From contig NZ_BAFN01000001.1 of assembly GCF_000949635.1 (NCBI RefSeq), positions 2,841,673-2,905,672 of the forward strand: DNA of 64,000 nt. The letters are read 5' to 3'. A program made the translations under genes and the position numbers. Source of the stretch: Candidatus Brocadia sinica JPN1. Lineage in GTDB: Bacteria > Planctomycetota > Brocadiia > Brocadiales > Brocadiaceae. Shown here piece after piece: positions 54,621 through 64,000 of the stretch. Position 1 is the first letter of the stretch. Each line of letters begins with the position of its first letter. The notes beneath the pieces are model-generated. The model did no database searches. It saw nothing but the letters and a program-made list of their open reading frames with translations, and was not told the origin of the DNA.

Positions 54621-55748
54621 TTAACTTTGATATTTCATCATCTCAATAAATCTCTCAAACAGATAACTCGCATCGTGTGGGCCAGGCGAAGCCTCCGGAT
54701 GATATTGAACAGAAAAGGCAGGTATCGAGTGGCATTTCAATCCCTCTACAGACTTGTCGTTGAGATTGACATGGGTAATCTCAACGTTCCCGTACGGACT
54801 TTTTTGCATGGTACCTTCCTGTGGCGCCGTTACCGCAAAGCTGTGATTTTGTGCGGTAATTTCCACTTTTTTGGTGTGTAAATCCATGACGGGCTGATTT
54901 CCCCCATGATGTCCAAACTTTAATTTGTAGGTCTTTAGCCCCAGGGTAAGTGCCATCAATTGATGGCCAAGACAAATCCCGAATACCGGTTTTTTCCCTA
55001 ATAAGCCTTTAATATTTTCAATCATATAAGGAACGGCTGCCGGGTCACCTGGACCATTGGAAAGCACGACCCCATCCGGTTTCATGTTCAGGATAGTTTG
55101 AGACTGGGTTTGTGCCGGAACTACCGTTACAGAGCAGCCGGCACTGTTCAGTTTTCTGAGAATATTATATTTTACGCCACAATCATAGACAACGACCTTG
55201 AGTCTTTTTGATTTGCCCGCATCTGAGTCAGAATCCTTCCATTCATACAAATTGTTACATGTCACTGACTTTACAAGATCTATCCCAACCAATCCGGGGG
55301 CAGATTTTATCTTTTTGGTAAGACTGAAAACATCAAAATCTTCGGTGGAAATAATACCCTGCTGGGCGCCGTAATCCCGTAATCGCCTTGTCAATTCCCG
55401 TGTATCTATTCCCTGGATACCCACAGTCTTTTTGTTTTTAAGAAACTCATCCAGACTAATTTGTGAACGCCAGTTACTGGGGAAGGGGCTGTATTCTTTA
55501 ACAATAAAACCCTCTAAAAAGAGGCTACGAGATTCGTAATCTTTTTCATTGATTCCATAATTGCCAATCAGCGGGTAGGTCATGACCACCATTTGGCCTT
55601 TGTATGACGGGTCTGTGAGGATTTCCTGGTAGCCCATCATGCTGGTATTAAAAACGACCTCACCGGCCTTCTCACCGGCGGCGCCTAAAGAATATCCTGT
55701 AAAACTTGTCCCGTCTGCAAGAACAAGTATTGCCCGTTTTTTATCCAT
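54621..55748 (-). CDS. carA: Carbamoyl-phosphate synthase small subunit (glutaminase)
   Basis: 375 residues. N-terminal CarA-specific domain ([26 protein letters not shown]-type), then a class-I amidotransferase with the nucleophile in [13 protein letters not shown] and catalytic His/Glu in [11 protein letters not shown]. It supplies ammonia from glutamine to CarB. First gene of the carA-carB-gcvPA unit. Confidence 0.98.
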   Translation of the reverse strand: MDKKRAILVLADGTSFTGYSLGAAGEKAGEVVFNTSMMGYQEILTDPSYKGQMVVMTYPLIGNYGINEKDYESRSLFLEGFIVKEYSPFPSNWRSQISLDEFLKNKKTVGIQGIDTRELTRRLRDYGAQQGIISTEDFDVFSLTKKIKSAPGLVGIDLVKSVTCNNLYEWKDSDSDAGKSKRLKVVVYDCGVKYNILRKLNSAGCSVTVVPAQTQSQTILNMKPDGVVLSNGPGDPAAVPYMIENIKGLLGKKPVFGICLGHQLMALTLGLKTYKLKFGHHGGNQPVMDLHTKKVEITAQNHSFAVTAPQEGTMQKSPYGNVEITHVNLNDKSVEGLKCHSIPAFSVQYHPEASPGPHDASYLFERFIEMMKYQS

Positions 55749-55825
55749 AAATTTTTACTAAAGGTTGCAAGGTTGGTATGCCTTCCGTAGTCTTAGTTTC
55801 TTGATGTCTAAATTCAAGTCGATAA

Positions 55826-55854
55826 ATCGTACAAATAAAAAATGGACGTGTCAA
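55826..55854 (-). promoter_or_regulatory. Candidate carA promoter
   Basis: Minus strand: TTGACA (55854-55849), a 17-base spacer and TACGAT (55831-55826), about 78 bases before the carA start. Confidence 0.45.
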
Positions 55855-55873
55855 GTCAAAGTTGTTTTTTCAC

Positions 55874-55901
55874 TTGACTACGATGACTCCTTTGCTATAT
55901 T
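55874..55901 (+). promoter_or_regulatory. Candidate promoter for the epimerase gene
   Basis: TTGACT (55874-55879), a 16-base spacer and TATATT (55896-55901), 50 bases before the start; divergent from the carA promoter. Confidence 0.4.
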
Positions 55902-55951
55902 AAGCCTTACAACCACAATACGATAAACTGTTTGAAAGGGCAATTTACTGC

Positions 55952-56902
55952 ATGGCAATTCTTGTTACTGGTGGCGCTGGTTTTATCGGTTCACATCTGG
56001 TGGAAAAATTACTATTATTGGGTGAACAGGTAGTTGTTATCGATAATTTTAATGACTTTTACCCGCCTGCTTACAAAAGAGAAAATATCTCGGCGGTTGT
56101 TCGCAATCCATGGTTAACTCTCTACGAAACCGATATCTGTAACACGGCCTCTTGTAAAGAGGTATTTGAGAAACATCGCGTTGAAAAGATTGTTCATCTG
56201 GCGGCGTATGCTGGTGTGAGACCATCGATCGAACGACCCTTACTCTATGAAGAGGTTAATTGTCGGGGTACCTTGAATTTGCTTGAACTTTCGAGGATAT
56301 ATAAGGTCAAGCAATTTATCTTTGGTTCGTCTTCATCGGTTTATGGGAATAATAAAAAGATTCCATTTTCAGAAGATGACCCTGTAAACGAACCGATATC
56401 TCCTTATGCTGCTACCAAACGGGGGGGGGAACTTTATTGTTATAATTACCATCACCTCTATGAGATACCCATTGCCTGTCTCCGGTTTTTCACGGTGTAC
56501 GGACCACGACAACGACCCGATCTTGCCATACGTAAATTTACCGAAATAATTGATCATGACCAGCAGATTCCCATGTATGGCGATGGAACGACGCAGAGAG
56601 ATTATACATTCTTTTCTGATATCATAGACGGTGTGGTTTCTACCTTAAAGAAACAATTTGATTTCGAAATTATTAATCTGGGTAATTCAACACCGATTCA
56701 GTTGGCAAGGCTTATTGAACTCATTGAACAGGAATTGGGCAAAAAAGCAAAAATCAAAAGACTTCCAGAACAACCTGGCGATGTGCATAGGACTTATGCA
56801 GATATTAGAAAGGCGGAGCGATTTTTACAGTACAGGCCAAAAGTATCCATTGAACAAGGTATCCGTTTGTTTGTGGCATGGTATAAAGAACATAAAAAAT
56901 AA
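55952..56902 (+). CDS. NAD-dependent sugar-nucleotide epimerase (UDP-glucuronate 4-epimerase-like)
   Basis: 316 residues, extended short-chain dehydrogenase fold. The NAD site is VTGGAGFIGSHLVEKLL. The catalytic Ser/Tyr/Lys are in FGSSSSVYGNNKKIPF and SPYAATKRGGELYCY. The TVYGPRQRPDLAIRKFTEII segment and the region DYTFFSDIIDGV are those of UDP-glucuronate or UDP-glucose 4-epimerases used in surface polysaccharide synthesis. The exact sugar is uncertain. Confidence 0.92.
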   Translation: MAILVTGGAGFIGSHLVEKLLLLGEQVVVIDNFNDFYPPAYKRENISAVVRNPWLTLYETDICNTASCKEVFEKHRVEKIVHLAAYAGVRPSIERPLLYEEVNCRGTLNLLELSRIYKVKQFIFGSSSSVYGNNKKIPFSEDDPVNEPISPYAATKRGGELYCYNYHHLYEIPIACLRFFTVYGPRQRPDLAIRKFTEIIDHDQQIPMYGDGTTQRDYTFFSDIIDGVVSTLKKQFDFEIINLGNSTPIQLARLIELIEQELGKKAKIKRLPEQPGDVHRTYADIRKAERFLQYRPKVSIEQGIRLFVAWYKEHKK

Positions 56903-57003
56903 ACGGCCCAATTTCTTACTCCAGACGAAACTGACTCAACGGATGAAACACAGTGGTGATACCTAGTTGCCAATAACAGAAATATCAACAATGAGGTTTT
57001 TCC

Positions 57004-57552
57004 ATGTTGACACTCTCTAATAAAATAAGCCTCAGCAGGATATTTTTTATTCCACCCCTGGTGTTTTGCATAACACAGGTCCAGCATAACAATCATTACC
57101 GGTATGTCTGTCTTTTTATCATGCTGGTTATCGGCTTAAGCGATGTGCTGGACGGCTATCTTGCCAGAAAAAGAAATGAAATAACAAATCTGGGAAGGTA
57201 TCTGGATCCCGTTGCAGACAAGCTTGTCCTGGTGGTTTCCTGCATCATACTTTCCTCTGATCGTATCTGGCCGGAACCAAGATTTCCCAACTGGATTCCA
57301 ACAGTTATTGTCTGCAGAGACCTTTTACTCATGTTTGGTACCATTGTTTCTCTCTTCATTACCGGGAGAATGGATTGTCAACCAACGATGCTGGGTAAGG
57401 CTGCCACCAGCCTTCAGATTGTTGCCATCATATCTGTGCTCATTGGAAACCATATTCCATTGCCTGCACTCATCATCATCTGGTGGATGGCCGTTATTTT
57501 CACCTTTATTTCCGGACTGTTGTATATGTACAGGGGGGTAAGACAGTTGTAA
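57004..57552 (+). CDS. pgsA: CDP-alcohol phosphatidyltransferase, PgsA-like
   Basis: 182 residues with several membrane helices. The catalytic signature D-G-x2-A-R-x8-G-x3-D-x3-D is visible as LDGYLARKRNEITNLGRYLD plus PVAD. The likely reaction is CDP-diacylglycerol plus glycerol-3-phosphate to phosphatidylglycerol phosphate at the inner membrane. Other CDP-alcohol transferases are possible, but length and N-terminus (LSNKISLSRIFFIPPLV) favour PgsA. Confidence 0.9.
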   Translation: MLTLSNKISLSRIFFIPPLVFCITQVQHNNHYRYVCLFIMLVIGLSDVLDGYLARKRNEITNLGRYLDPVADKLVLVVSCIILSSDRIWPEPRFPNWIPTVIVCRDLLLMFGTIVSLFITGRMDCQPTMLGKAATSLQIVAIISVLIGNHIPLPALIIIWWMAVIFTFISGLLYMYRGVRQL

Positions 57553-57747
57553 TGTGCTTCCTATTCCCTCCTGCTATATTTATACAAAAAGGCTTTACAT
57601 TGCCCACCTTTTGTACTAGTATTTATATAAATTTTTTAGTAGGCAATCAGCCCTCTGCAAACAATAAGCAGTGATAGCTGAAAACCGACAGCAGACACTG
57701 ATCGCCTGCGGATTAACTCATCGAAATTTGTACGAGAGGTTTTTTTC

Positions 57748-58977
57748 ATGCGATTTAACATGATACAAGAGGCCGTAGAAGACCTGAGACAGGGCAAAAT
57801 GATCATTCTGGTGGATGATGCGAATCGTGAAAACGAAGGGGATATTACTATTGCTGCTGAAAAGATCACGCCAGAGGCTATTAATTTCATGCTTACCCAT
57901 GCGCGGGGTATTATTTGCCTTGCAATTAATGCAGAACGAGCAGAAGAACTCGATCTTTATCCCATGGTATCCAATAATACGTCAAACTTCCAGACGCCCT
58001 TTACTGTTTCTGTTGATGCCAGAAACGGTATTACGACGGGCGTTTCTTCAAAGGACCGGGCTACAACGGTATTAACCGCTATTGACGATAGGGCGACTGC
58101 CGATGACCTTGTCAGGCCAGGCCATGTATTTCCACTCAAGGCACAAAGGGGTGGCGTGCTGGTCAGGACAGGACACACCGAAGGTGCGGTAGACCTGACA
58201 CGCATTGCAGGGCTGAAACCCGCAGCGGTTATCTGTGAGATTATGACAGAAGACGGGAATATGGCGAAACTTCCCGATCTTAAAAGGTTTGCAGAAAAAC
58301 ACAATCTCAAAATCTGCACCATTGCAGACATTATTAAATACCGGCACGAACAGGAGCGGTTAATTGAAAAGCGCGTTACCGTAAAATTGCCTACTGCTTA
58401 TGGAAATTTTACGCTTCATCTGTATCGTTCCTTCGTTGATGATTATCTCCACCTTGCCTTGTGTTTGGGTGTGGGCAGTGAGAGTGGAAATGCCCCGTCT
58501 CCCTTGCATAATGAACCAGTACTGGTAAGGGTGCATGATGAGTGCCTGACTGGCGATATCTTCGGTTCTCTCCGTTGTGATTGTGGTGAACAGCTTCACA
58601 GTGCCCTTCGGATAATACAGAATCATGGGAAGGGGGTACTGTTGTATATGCGACAGGAGGGGCGGGGTATTGGTCTGGAAAACAAATTGCATGCGTATTT
58701 ATTACAGGAAAAGGGATTGGATACTGTTGAGGCCAATGAAAAACTTGGTTTTCCTGCTGATAAGCGGGATTACGGCATCGGTGCGCAAATCTTGAGAGAC
58801 CTGGGTATAACAAAGATGCGGTTGCTTACAAATAACCCGAAAAAGTTCGCCGCCCTCGCCGGATATGGACTGGAGATCGTGGAACGTGTGCCCATCGTTA
58901 TGGAGCCAAAGGAAGAAAACAGGGATTATCTGCGGACAAAGAAAGAAAAGCTCGGGCATATCATAGAAAAGGTGTAG
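57748..58977 (+). CDS. ribBA: Bifunctional RibBA: DHBP synthase and GTP cyclohydrolase II
   Basis: 409 residues. The N-terminal RibB domain has [17 protein letters not shown] and RPGHVFPL (3,4-dihydroxy-2-butanone 4-phosphate synthase). The C-terminal RibA domain has the zinc ligands [18 protein letters not shown] and the catalytic [16 protein letters not shown]. It starts both branches of riboflavin synthesis. No FMN riboswitch is visible in the 195-base leader. Confidence 0.97.
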   Translation: MRFNMIQEAVEDLRQGKMIILVDDANRENEGDITIAAEKITPEAINFMLTHARGIICLAINAERAEELDLYPMVSNNTSNFQTPFTVSVDARNGITTGVSSKDRATTVLTAIDDRATADDLVRPGHVFPLKAQRGGVLVRTGHTEGAVDLTRIAGLKPAAVICEIMTEDGNMAKLPDLKRFAEKHNLKICTIADIIKYRHEQERLIEKRVTVKLPTAYGNFTLHLYRSFVDDYLHLALCLGVGSESGNAPSPLHNEPVLVRVHDECLTGDIFGSLRCDCGEQLHSALRIIQNHGKGVLLYMRQEGRGIGLENKLHAYLLQEKGLDTVEANEKLGFPADKRDYGIGAQILRDLGITKMRLLTNNPKKFAALAGYGLEIVERVPIVMEPKEENRDYLRTKKEKLGHIIEKV

Positions 58978-59071
58978 TCTGCATTTGGAAAACCACAAAG
59001 ACCAAAAGGCACAAAGAATAATTTGAAGGGAAAAGGCTGGGGATGGTTTTAGCATACGTTTCAAACTAGCA

Positions 59072-60583
59072 ATGAAAAGACTTTTTGCAAAAAAGGCCCT
59101 GCACGACCTTGTCGAGGAATCTAATCACCATCACTTCAAACGGGTATTGGGCCCATTTTCGCTGACTGCCTTAGGAATTGGCGCCGTTATTGGCGCCGGG
59201 ATCTTTGTCCTTACTGGTCTGGCTGCAAAAGAGTTTGCAGGTCCTAGCCTGATTCTTTCCTTTGTCCTTTCAGGTCTTGCCTGTATCTTCGTAGCCCTGT
59301 GCTACGCCGAGTTTGCATCCATGGTTCCTCTGGCCGGCAGTGCTTATACGTATTCATATGCAGCCCTGGGGGAGGTTTTTGCCTGGATCATTGGATGGGA
59401 TCTTATTCTTGAATATTCCCTTGCCTCTAGCCTTGTAGCCGTAGGGTGGTCACATTATTTTGTAAAATTAATAGGACTTTTTGGTTTGCATATTCCACCC
59501 TGGCTTACCAATGATTATTGGACGCTTTCTCACCAGGCACAAGACCTCTTTACTCAAAGCGTGCCGGTTATTTATGGGATCCCTATCGTATTCAACCTTC
59601 CCGCCGCTCTTATTATTATCGCCATTACTACCTTACTGGTCATTGGCATAAAAGAAAGCGCACGTTTCAATAGTATCATTGTGGGGGTAAAACTTGCCGT
59701 AATACTCCTGGTGATTTTCGTTGGGTGGTGTTATGTAAAGAGCGATAACTGGGGAAATAGTTTTGAAACCTTTGCACCTTTTGGTATTGGTGGTGTTGGT
59801 ACCGGTGCAGCTTACGTGTTTTTTGCCTATATTGGTTTCGATGCAGTTTCTACTACTGCACAGGAGGCAAGAAACCCGAAAAGGGACGTACCTATTGGCA
59901 TCATTGTATCGCTGGTATTGTGTACCATTTTATACATTGCTGTCACTGCCGTCCTTACCGGTATGGTTTATTACAAGGATATCAATATTGATGCCCCGCT
60001 GGCCGATGCCTTTACCCGGTATGGACTGGTAAAGATATCCTTTTTCATTTCGGTCGGAGCTGTGGCGGGATTGACCAGTGTATTGCTGGTATTACTCTTA
60101 AGTCAATCCAGGATATTCTGGGCCATAGCCAGAGACGGCCTTCTGCCCGAAAGAATCTTCGCTGCCGTTCATCCCCGTTTTGGGACACCCTACATATCTA
60201 CCATAATCGTTGGCACCTGTGTTGCCCTTACCGCCAGTTGTTTCCCCATAGAAGAAATCGCGAAGTTGGTTAACATTGGAACCCTGCTTGCCTTTTGTCT
60301 TGTGAGCGCCGCAGTTATCATCCTTCGTATCAAAGATCCACATCATCCCCGTGCCTTTCAGTGTCCTTTTGTCCCGGTAATCCCCATCCTGGGCATTCTC
60401 TCCTGTGGATACATGATGATACGACTCGAATTTTCCACCTGGCTCAGGCTCCTTGTATGGCTGGCACTAGGTGCCATCATCTATGCCGCCTACGGCAGAC
60501 GTCACAGCAAACTGGCAAAGAAACACGCCCTGATGGAGAAACAAAACGAGTCCCTCATGGAATTGGATAAAAGCTATCTGTAG
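59072..60583 (+). CDS. APC-superfamily cationic/neutral amino-acid permease
   Basis: 503 residues, about 12-14 membrane helices. The first helix carries the substrate-site motif LGIGAVIGAGIFVLTGLAA. The loop FDAVSTTAQEARNPKRDVPI is the conserved APC loop. It is closest in layout to CAT-type (YfnA) permeases. The substrate cannot be specified. It stands alone, 94 bases after ribBA. Confidence 0.92.
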   Translation: MKRLFAKKALHDLVEESNHHHFKRVLGPFSLTALGIGAVIGAGIFVLTGLAAKEFAGPSLILSFVLSGLACIFVALCYAEFASMVPLAGSAYTYSYAALGEVFAWIIGWDLILEYSLASSLVAVGWSHYFVKLIGLFGLHIPPWLTNDYWTLSHQAQDLFTQSVPVIYGIPIVFNLPAALIIIAITTLLVIGIKESARFNSIIVGVKLAVILLVIFVGWCYVKSDNWGNSFETFAPFGIGGVGTGAAYVFFAYIGFDAVSTTAQEARNPKRDVPIGIIVSLVLCTILYIAVTAVLTGMVYYKDINIDAPLADAFTRYGLVKISFFISVGAVAGLTSVLLVLLLSQSRIFWAIARDGLLPERIFAAVHPRFGTPYISTIIVGTCVALTASCFPIEEIAKLVNIGTLLAFCLVSAAVIILRIKDPHHPRAFQCPFVPVIPILGILSCGYMMIRLEFSTWLRLLVWLALGAIIYAAYGRRHSKLAKKHALMEKQNESLMELDKSYL

Positions 60584-60817
60584 TGGTTTGCAATACCCCT
60601 TACTTTCTTTGTAAACAAGGAAGAGTATCCTCATTTTTTCTATTGCTAAATCTATCTTGGGATAGTAAATTGAGCTACCAGACAAACACCAGAATTCCAT
60701 TGTATCTAAATCCAATTAGACAAATTATCCAGCAGCATTTGTTCTGATTTTATACGAAAAATCAATTTATTGCTATTGTTAATTTTGATTGTTGTTCAGT
60801 CAGACGAGTAACAGAAA

Positions 60818-61129
60818 ATGCAAGAGATAGAATGGATACAAGAACGTGTTAGAAAAGGTGAATATTATTTTTCAAGGCATGGAGATCAGGAAAGGCAAAA
60901 TGACAATCTTACAATTGTAGAGGTCGAAGAAGCCTTGTCTACAAGCAGAATCTTAGAAAAATATGAAAACACTGGGAGAGGAGAAAGCTGTCTGGTTGCA
61001 GGGTTTACGAATACGGGTAAACCAATACATGTAGTTTGTGGAGAAAGGGGAGATTGGTTAGTGTTGATAACCGTCTATGTTCCTAGTCCTCCAAAATTCA
61101 AAACCCCTTATGAGAGAGGTGAGAAATGA
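60818..61129 (+). CDS. DUF4258 protein, toxin-like partner of a YgiT-type protein
   Basis: 103 residues. DUF4258 pattern: EWIQERVRKGEYYFSRHGDQ (conserved FSxHxxxR/E), then TNTGKPIHVVCGERGDWLVL and ITVYVP. The fold is related to RelE-like ribonucleases, and such genes are commonly paired with a YgiT zinc-finger gene as here (4-base ATGA overlap). Likely a toxin-antitoxin or regulatory pair; activity unproven. Confidence 0.82.
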   Translation: MQEIEWIQERVRKGEYYFSRHGDQERQNDNLTIVEVEEALSTSRILEKYENTGRGESCLVAGFTNTGKPIHVVCGERGDWLVLITVYVPSPPKFKTPYERGEK

Positions 61130-61377
61130 ACAAAAGTTGCAATTTCTGCGGGAACAAAAATTTCAAAGAAAAACGTATACAATATATTTACAAACATAAT
61201 GATCGGTTTCTCGTCATGAATAATGTGCCTTGTGAAGAATGCGAATATTGTGGAGAGCAGTATTTTAAAGCAGAAGTATTAAAAAAGATTGAGAAAATTT
61301 TCAAAGATATCTACTTTTCAGGAAAGAAAGTAAAACGAGAAGTTAAGGTGCCGGTTGAAGAATTTGCTGATATTTGA
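61126..61377 (+). CDS. YgiT-type zinc-finger protein
   Basis: 83 residues. Two CxxC pairs (SCNFCGN and CEYCGEQYF) form the MqsA/YgiT zinc-binding head, with RFLVMNNVPCEEC between. The DNA-binding helix-turn-helix domain of full MqsA is absent; the C-terminus is a short basic helix. Antitoxin-like partner of the preceding DUF4258 gene. Confidence 0.85.
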   Translation: MNKSCNFCGNKNFKEKRIQYIYKHNDRFLVMNNVPCEECEYCGEQYFKAEVLKKIEKIFKDIYFSGKKVKREVKVPVEEFADI

Positions 61378-61446
61378 AACTAGATACAGGATATTCGTTG
61401 GACGTATTACGAACTGCTGATATTTTCTCTTAAACAAGGGCATTAT

Positions 61447-62468
61447 TAAATCTATTGCATAATTAATTTAAAATGGCATACTTCCCCCGAAAGGGGGTGA
61501 GACATGCTGAAATATATAAAGATTTCGAAAAGGCCAAATACCTTATATCGGTCAACGGGATTAACGAGAGAACAATTTACTGCTCTTTGTACAAAACTAA
61601 ACCCATTATGGGAAAAAGCAGAGAAAAGACGCTTGACCCAAAGGGAGCGAAAAGGCGTCCTTGGACAAGGAAGAAAATATAAACTCTCTACTACAGAGGA
61701 TAAACTGTTATTCATTTTAGTGTTTTACCGTTATTACCTTACCGACGAACTTATGGGATACCTCTTTGGCATTCATCCAAGCAATGCTTGTAGGCTGAGG
61801 ATTAAAATGGAACCCCTGGTAGAAAAAGCTGCCGATCCTTCTCTGAGTCAATCGATAAGACGCAGGATTCCTCCTGGTGTAAAAAAGGTTTCTACCTTGG
61901 AGGAACTGCTTGTGGTATGTCCTGAATTTGCAGAGGTTGTAACCGATGCTACTGAGCGGCAAAGGCGAAGACCGAAAAAAAGGATACAAAAGAAATACTA
62001 TTCCGGAAAGAAGAAACGCCATACCAAAGGGAAAATTCTTATGGTAAGTAAAAGCTATCCTGGAAGAACCCACGACTATAACATCTTCAAACAGGAGAAT
62101 ACTGCGAAAAAGTTGCCCACGAAAAATATCCATTATGGAGATAGCGGTACGATGGCGCTCCAAATGACTATCCTGAACACACGATTATACTGCCGGTAAA
62201 GAGGAGACGCAATCATAGCAGCTTGAGTCTTTCTGAAAAGCGTTTTAACAGGAAACATTCTCGAATACGTATTCTTATTGAACATGTATTAAGTCGTATG
62301 AAAAAATATCAAATCCTAGCCCAGGTGTATTGTCACAAAATGATAGATTATAATCGAAGATTTAGAAACATTGCCGCCCTTGTCAATTTCAGGCTGGCAT
62401 CTCCTGCTATTTAGAATATGTCATAACCTTAAGATTGTTTCAAACTGTACAATTACGCAATATATCTA
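61447..62468 (+). mobile_element. IS5-type insertion sequence, inactivated
   Basis: Imperfect terminal repeats: TAAATCTATTGCATAATT (61447-61464) against the complement of AATTACGCAATATATCTA (62451-62468), 16 of 18 matching. It carries one frameshifted transposase. The same right end recurs alone at 35062-35127. Exact ends are approximate. Confidence 0.7.
61504..62414 (+). pseudogene. IS5-type DDE transposase with a one-base deletion
   Basis: The first frame (61504-62199) gives a helix-turn-helix region and the DDE_4-type core: VTDATERQRRRPKKRIQKKYYSGKKKRH and VSKSYPGRTHDYNIF. After HYGDSG the frame is lost at about 62150. Adding one base restores YDGAPNDYPEHTIILPVKRR and joins the second frame (62223-62414: KHSRIRILIEHVLSRMKKYQ, with the catalytic Glu). 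The intact product would be about 303 residues. Confidence 0.85.
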
Positions 62469-62852
62469 TTAATCAGAGATAAAGTTTACGAAGGTTTTAT
62501 TTCTTTCCTGACCCTGGAGGAAATTCTGAAGGCTCCTCATGAAATACGCAAAATATTAAAGAACACAATTAATGAATCGGGACTTGAGGTTTTTGAAGAG
62601 ACTGAGGAATGTGTTGAGTTAGCAGGTGCTTATTTAAATGATGAAATTATTCCCGTGAAGTATCGTAATGATGCTAGACATATTGCAATAGGTGTATACT
62701 ACGAATGCGATTTCATTGTCTCGTGGAATTACAGACATATGGTAAATATAACCGTGAAAAGATTGATTAACAGTACAAATTTGAGGATGGGATATAAGTA
62801 TATTGACATAGTTTCACCGGAGGTAATAGGATATGGAGAAGTGGGAACATAA
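62469..62852 (+). pseudogene. PIN-domain protein truncated at its N-terminus by the IS5-type element
   Basis: Reading from the IS end: LLIRDKVYEGFISFLTLEEI, IIPVKYRNDARHIAIGVYYE and CDFIVSWNYRHMVNITVKRL, the middle and C-terminal part of PIN-type proteins with the conserved acidic DARHIA and SWNxxH segments. The N-terminal strand with the first catalytic aspartate is missing; the element lies exactly there. It is probably a dead toxin-like gene. Confidence 0.75.
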
Positions 62853-62925
62853 ATCGCTGGAGTGGATCACAGGGTTAATAAATATTTGGGGAGTAAGTCT
62901 CTATGGCCTCCTCACTCTCTCCTAA
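62833..62925 (+). pseudogene. N-terminal fragment of the PIN gene's usual partner
   Basis: The ATG at 62833 overlaps the end of the PIN gene. It starts MEKWEHKSLEWI, the beginning of the small protein commonly encoded just after such PIN genes, then departs from the family and stops after 30 codons. A rearrangement joint probably lies near 62868. Confidence 0.45.
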
Positions 62926-63900
62926 TCTGTATGACGTGGCCGTTGTTGGAAGTGGTCTGGCGGATCATCTGCTGCACTTTGTTTAGCCAGACAAGGGGTG
63001 AGGGTGGTAGTTCTAGAAAAAGATTCGCTGCCACGTCATAAAACCTGTGATGGTGGGGTGACCTACAGGGCGATCCAACTGTTGCCTGTTGACATCCGAG
63101 AGGTTATTGAGTTAGAGTGCTACTCTGCCGAGTTGAATATGATCGATGCCAGCCTTCATTTCTCTACCAAAAGACAACAACCGATTATTTCCATGACCTC
63201 ACGGGAGAAGTTTGATTTCTTCCTGGTTTCTGCTGCCAAAGATGCCGGGGCTGATGTTTTGGCAGACTGCAAGGTAATTGGCATTATAAATAAGTCTGAC
63301 AAGGTTGAATTAATTACCAGCAAGGGAATATTGTCTGCCCGATTCGCGGTTGCGGCAGATGGTGCGAGGGGCGTTGTTGCCCAAAAAGCTGGCTGGCAGG
63401 AAACTCGTTACCTTATTCCTGCGCTGGAGTGTGAGGTTTTTGTATGTGAGAGCGTGCTGAGGAGATTCAGCCGTGCAGCCAGATTTGATTTTGGTATAGT
63501 TTCTTACGGATATGCATGGGTTTTCCCGAAGAAGGAACATTTGTCCATCGGTGTGTTGAGTATGTGACGTATCCCAATCAATCTGAATGAAATATTTGAG
63601 TGGCCAAATTGCTGCTCAAGCTTTACTTGATGGAAGGTTTGAAATGAGGCGCGTTGAACAAGTCTATAATTCGCAACTTGCGAAGGTAATATTACCAGAA
63701 CTGCGATTGGGCAGAATTTTGGAGAAATTGATTTACGATTATCCGAGGATACGCACGTGGCTATTCCGTTTGTATGGACGGAAATTGAGTGAGGTTGTTA
63801 CCGACGTATTCATAGGTGAAAAAACCTATTGTGGGATGCTACACAGTCCTTTGAATTATCTTAAATTAGGTTGGGTTTTAAAAGGCAAAACTCAACGACT
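62903..63900 (+). pseudogene. Geranylgeranyl-reductase-family FAD oxidoreductase, multiply broken
   Basis: It starts MASSLSPNLYDVAVVGSGLA, the FAD-binding beta-alpha-beta, then loses frame at about 62964; one added base gives GSSAALCLARQGVRVVVLEK, joining the frame 62998-63567 (KTCDGGVTYRAIQLLP and LVSAAKDAGADVLADCKVIG). That frame ends after LSIGVLSM. About 80 residues, including the second FAD motif GDAAG, are missing before a third piece in another frame (63587 on: LSGQIAAQALLDGRFE). The 3' end runs into a palindromic repeat. Confidence 0.82.
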
Positions 63901-63908
63901 TTTCACTT

Positions 63909-63979
63909 TTACCCACCCCTTAATCCCCTCTTGGGAGGGACTTCTAAAATTCCCCTCTTGAGAGGGGTAGGGGTGTGTT
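63909..63979. repeat. Palindromic repeat of the CCACCCC/GGGGTG type
   Basis: Arms ACCCACCCCTTAATCCCCTC and TTGAGAGGGGTAGGGGTG are largely complementary around an AT-rich loop. Similar wording to the perfect palindrome at 45869-45912; both belong to a widespread class of intergenic palindromes. Confidence 0.7.
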
Positions 63980-64000
63980 TATTCATTGCTTAACTAAAAA

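Noticed and set aside
57553-57747. FMN riboswitch before ribBA
   Set aside because: None of the conserved RFN segments are visible in this leader.
1-64000. CRISPR array or prophage
   Set aside because: No regularly spaced direct repeats and no phage structural genes; only one integrase relic is present.

Overview
The window is about 64 kb of a moderately AT-rich bacterial chromosome. The gene set points to a Gram-negative anaerobe of the PVC group, and most likely an anammox-type planctomycete (Brocadiales); that assignment is inference, because no 16S rRNA or hydrazine gene is present. The evidence is two OmcB-like DUF11 lipoproteins, a complete YdbH/YnbE/YdbL outer-membrane lipid-bridge set, split glycine dehydrogenase (GcvPA/GcvPB), SelB, a nitrosative-stress repair protein (RIC), a decayed geranylgeranyl-reductase-like gene and a heavy load of IS elements. 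No rRNA, tRNA or CRISPR array was seen.

Layout. 0-6.5 kb: a cobalamin operon on the minus strand (riboswitch, terminator, cbiM-cbiN-cbiQ-cbiO-cobD-cobQ) with overlapping genes. 6.6-12 kb: an MltA-like lytic transglycosylase, a GEMM-type (cyclic-di-GMP) riboswitch with its own terminator, a second diverged GEMM-like copy, and two tandem OmcB-like DUF11 lipoproteins. 12-21 kb: RIC plus a cysteine-containing partner, an unrecognised lipoprotein/large helical protein pair, a secreted protein of unknown function, a Tat-exported DUF362 protein and a dienelactone hydrolase. 21-28 kb: a LexA-controlled cassette (lexA, a DUF6504-like gene, dinB) that is split by a restriction-modification unit, with a fused nuclease-methylase and a specificity gene broken by one in-frame stop. 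28-42 kb: RecQ, an FGE-family protein, SelB, YchF, the YdbH set, and a TlpA-NHL protein coupled to a 38-residue membrane peptide. These genes are interspersed with remnants of IS200, IS1634 and IS5 elements and of an integrase.

42-50 kb is the accessory core. It holds an orphan HicB, a broken membrane-protein gene, an IS3 element that truncates a ParE-like toxin, a 250-bp MITE-like element around a perfect 44-bp palindrome, and a gcvPA-gcvPB pair split first by an MNT/HEPN toxin-antitoxin pair and then by an IS4 element with an intact 9-bp target duplication. 50-60.6 kb is mostly housekeeping: gcvPA, carB, carA, a sugar-nucleotide epimerase, pgsA, ribBA and an amino-acid permease. 60.8-64 kb returns to accessory DNA: a DUF4258/YgiT pair, a frameshifted IS5-type element that truncates a PIN-domain gene, and a multiply broken FAD reductase.

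The most notable themes are: layered riboswitch control of B12 uptake and of cell-surface proteins; palindromic repeats inserted in frame inside the conserved enzymes CobQ and GcvPB; a restriction-modification unit inside an SOS cassette; and the stepwise, reconstructable inactivation of a HepT/MntA module sitting inside a glycine-cleavage operon.
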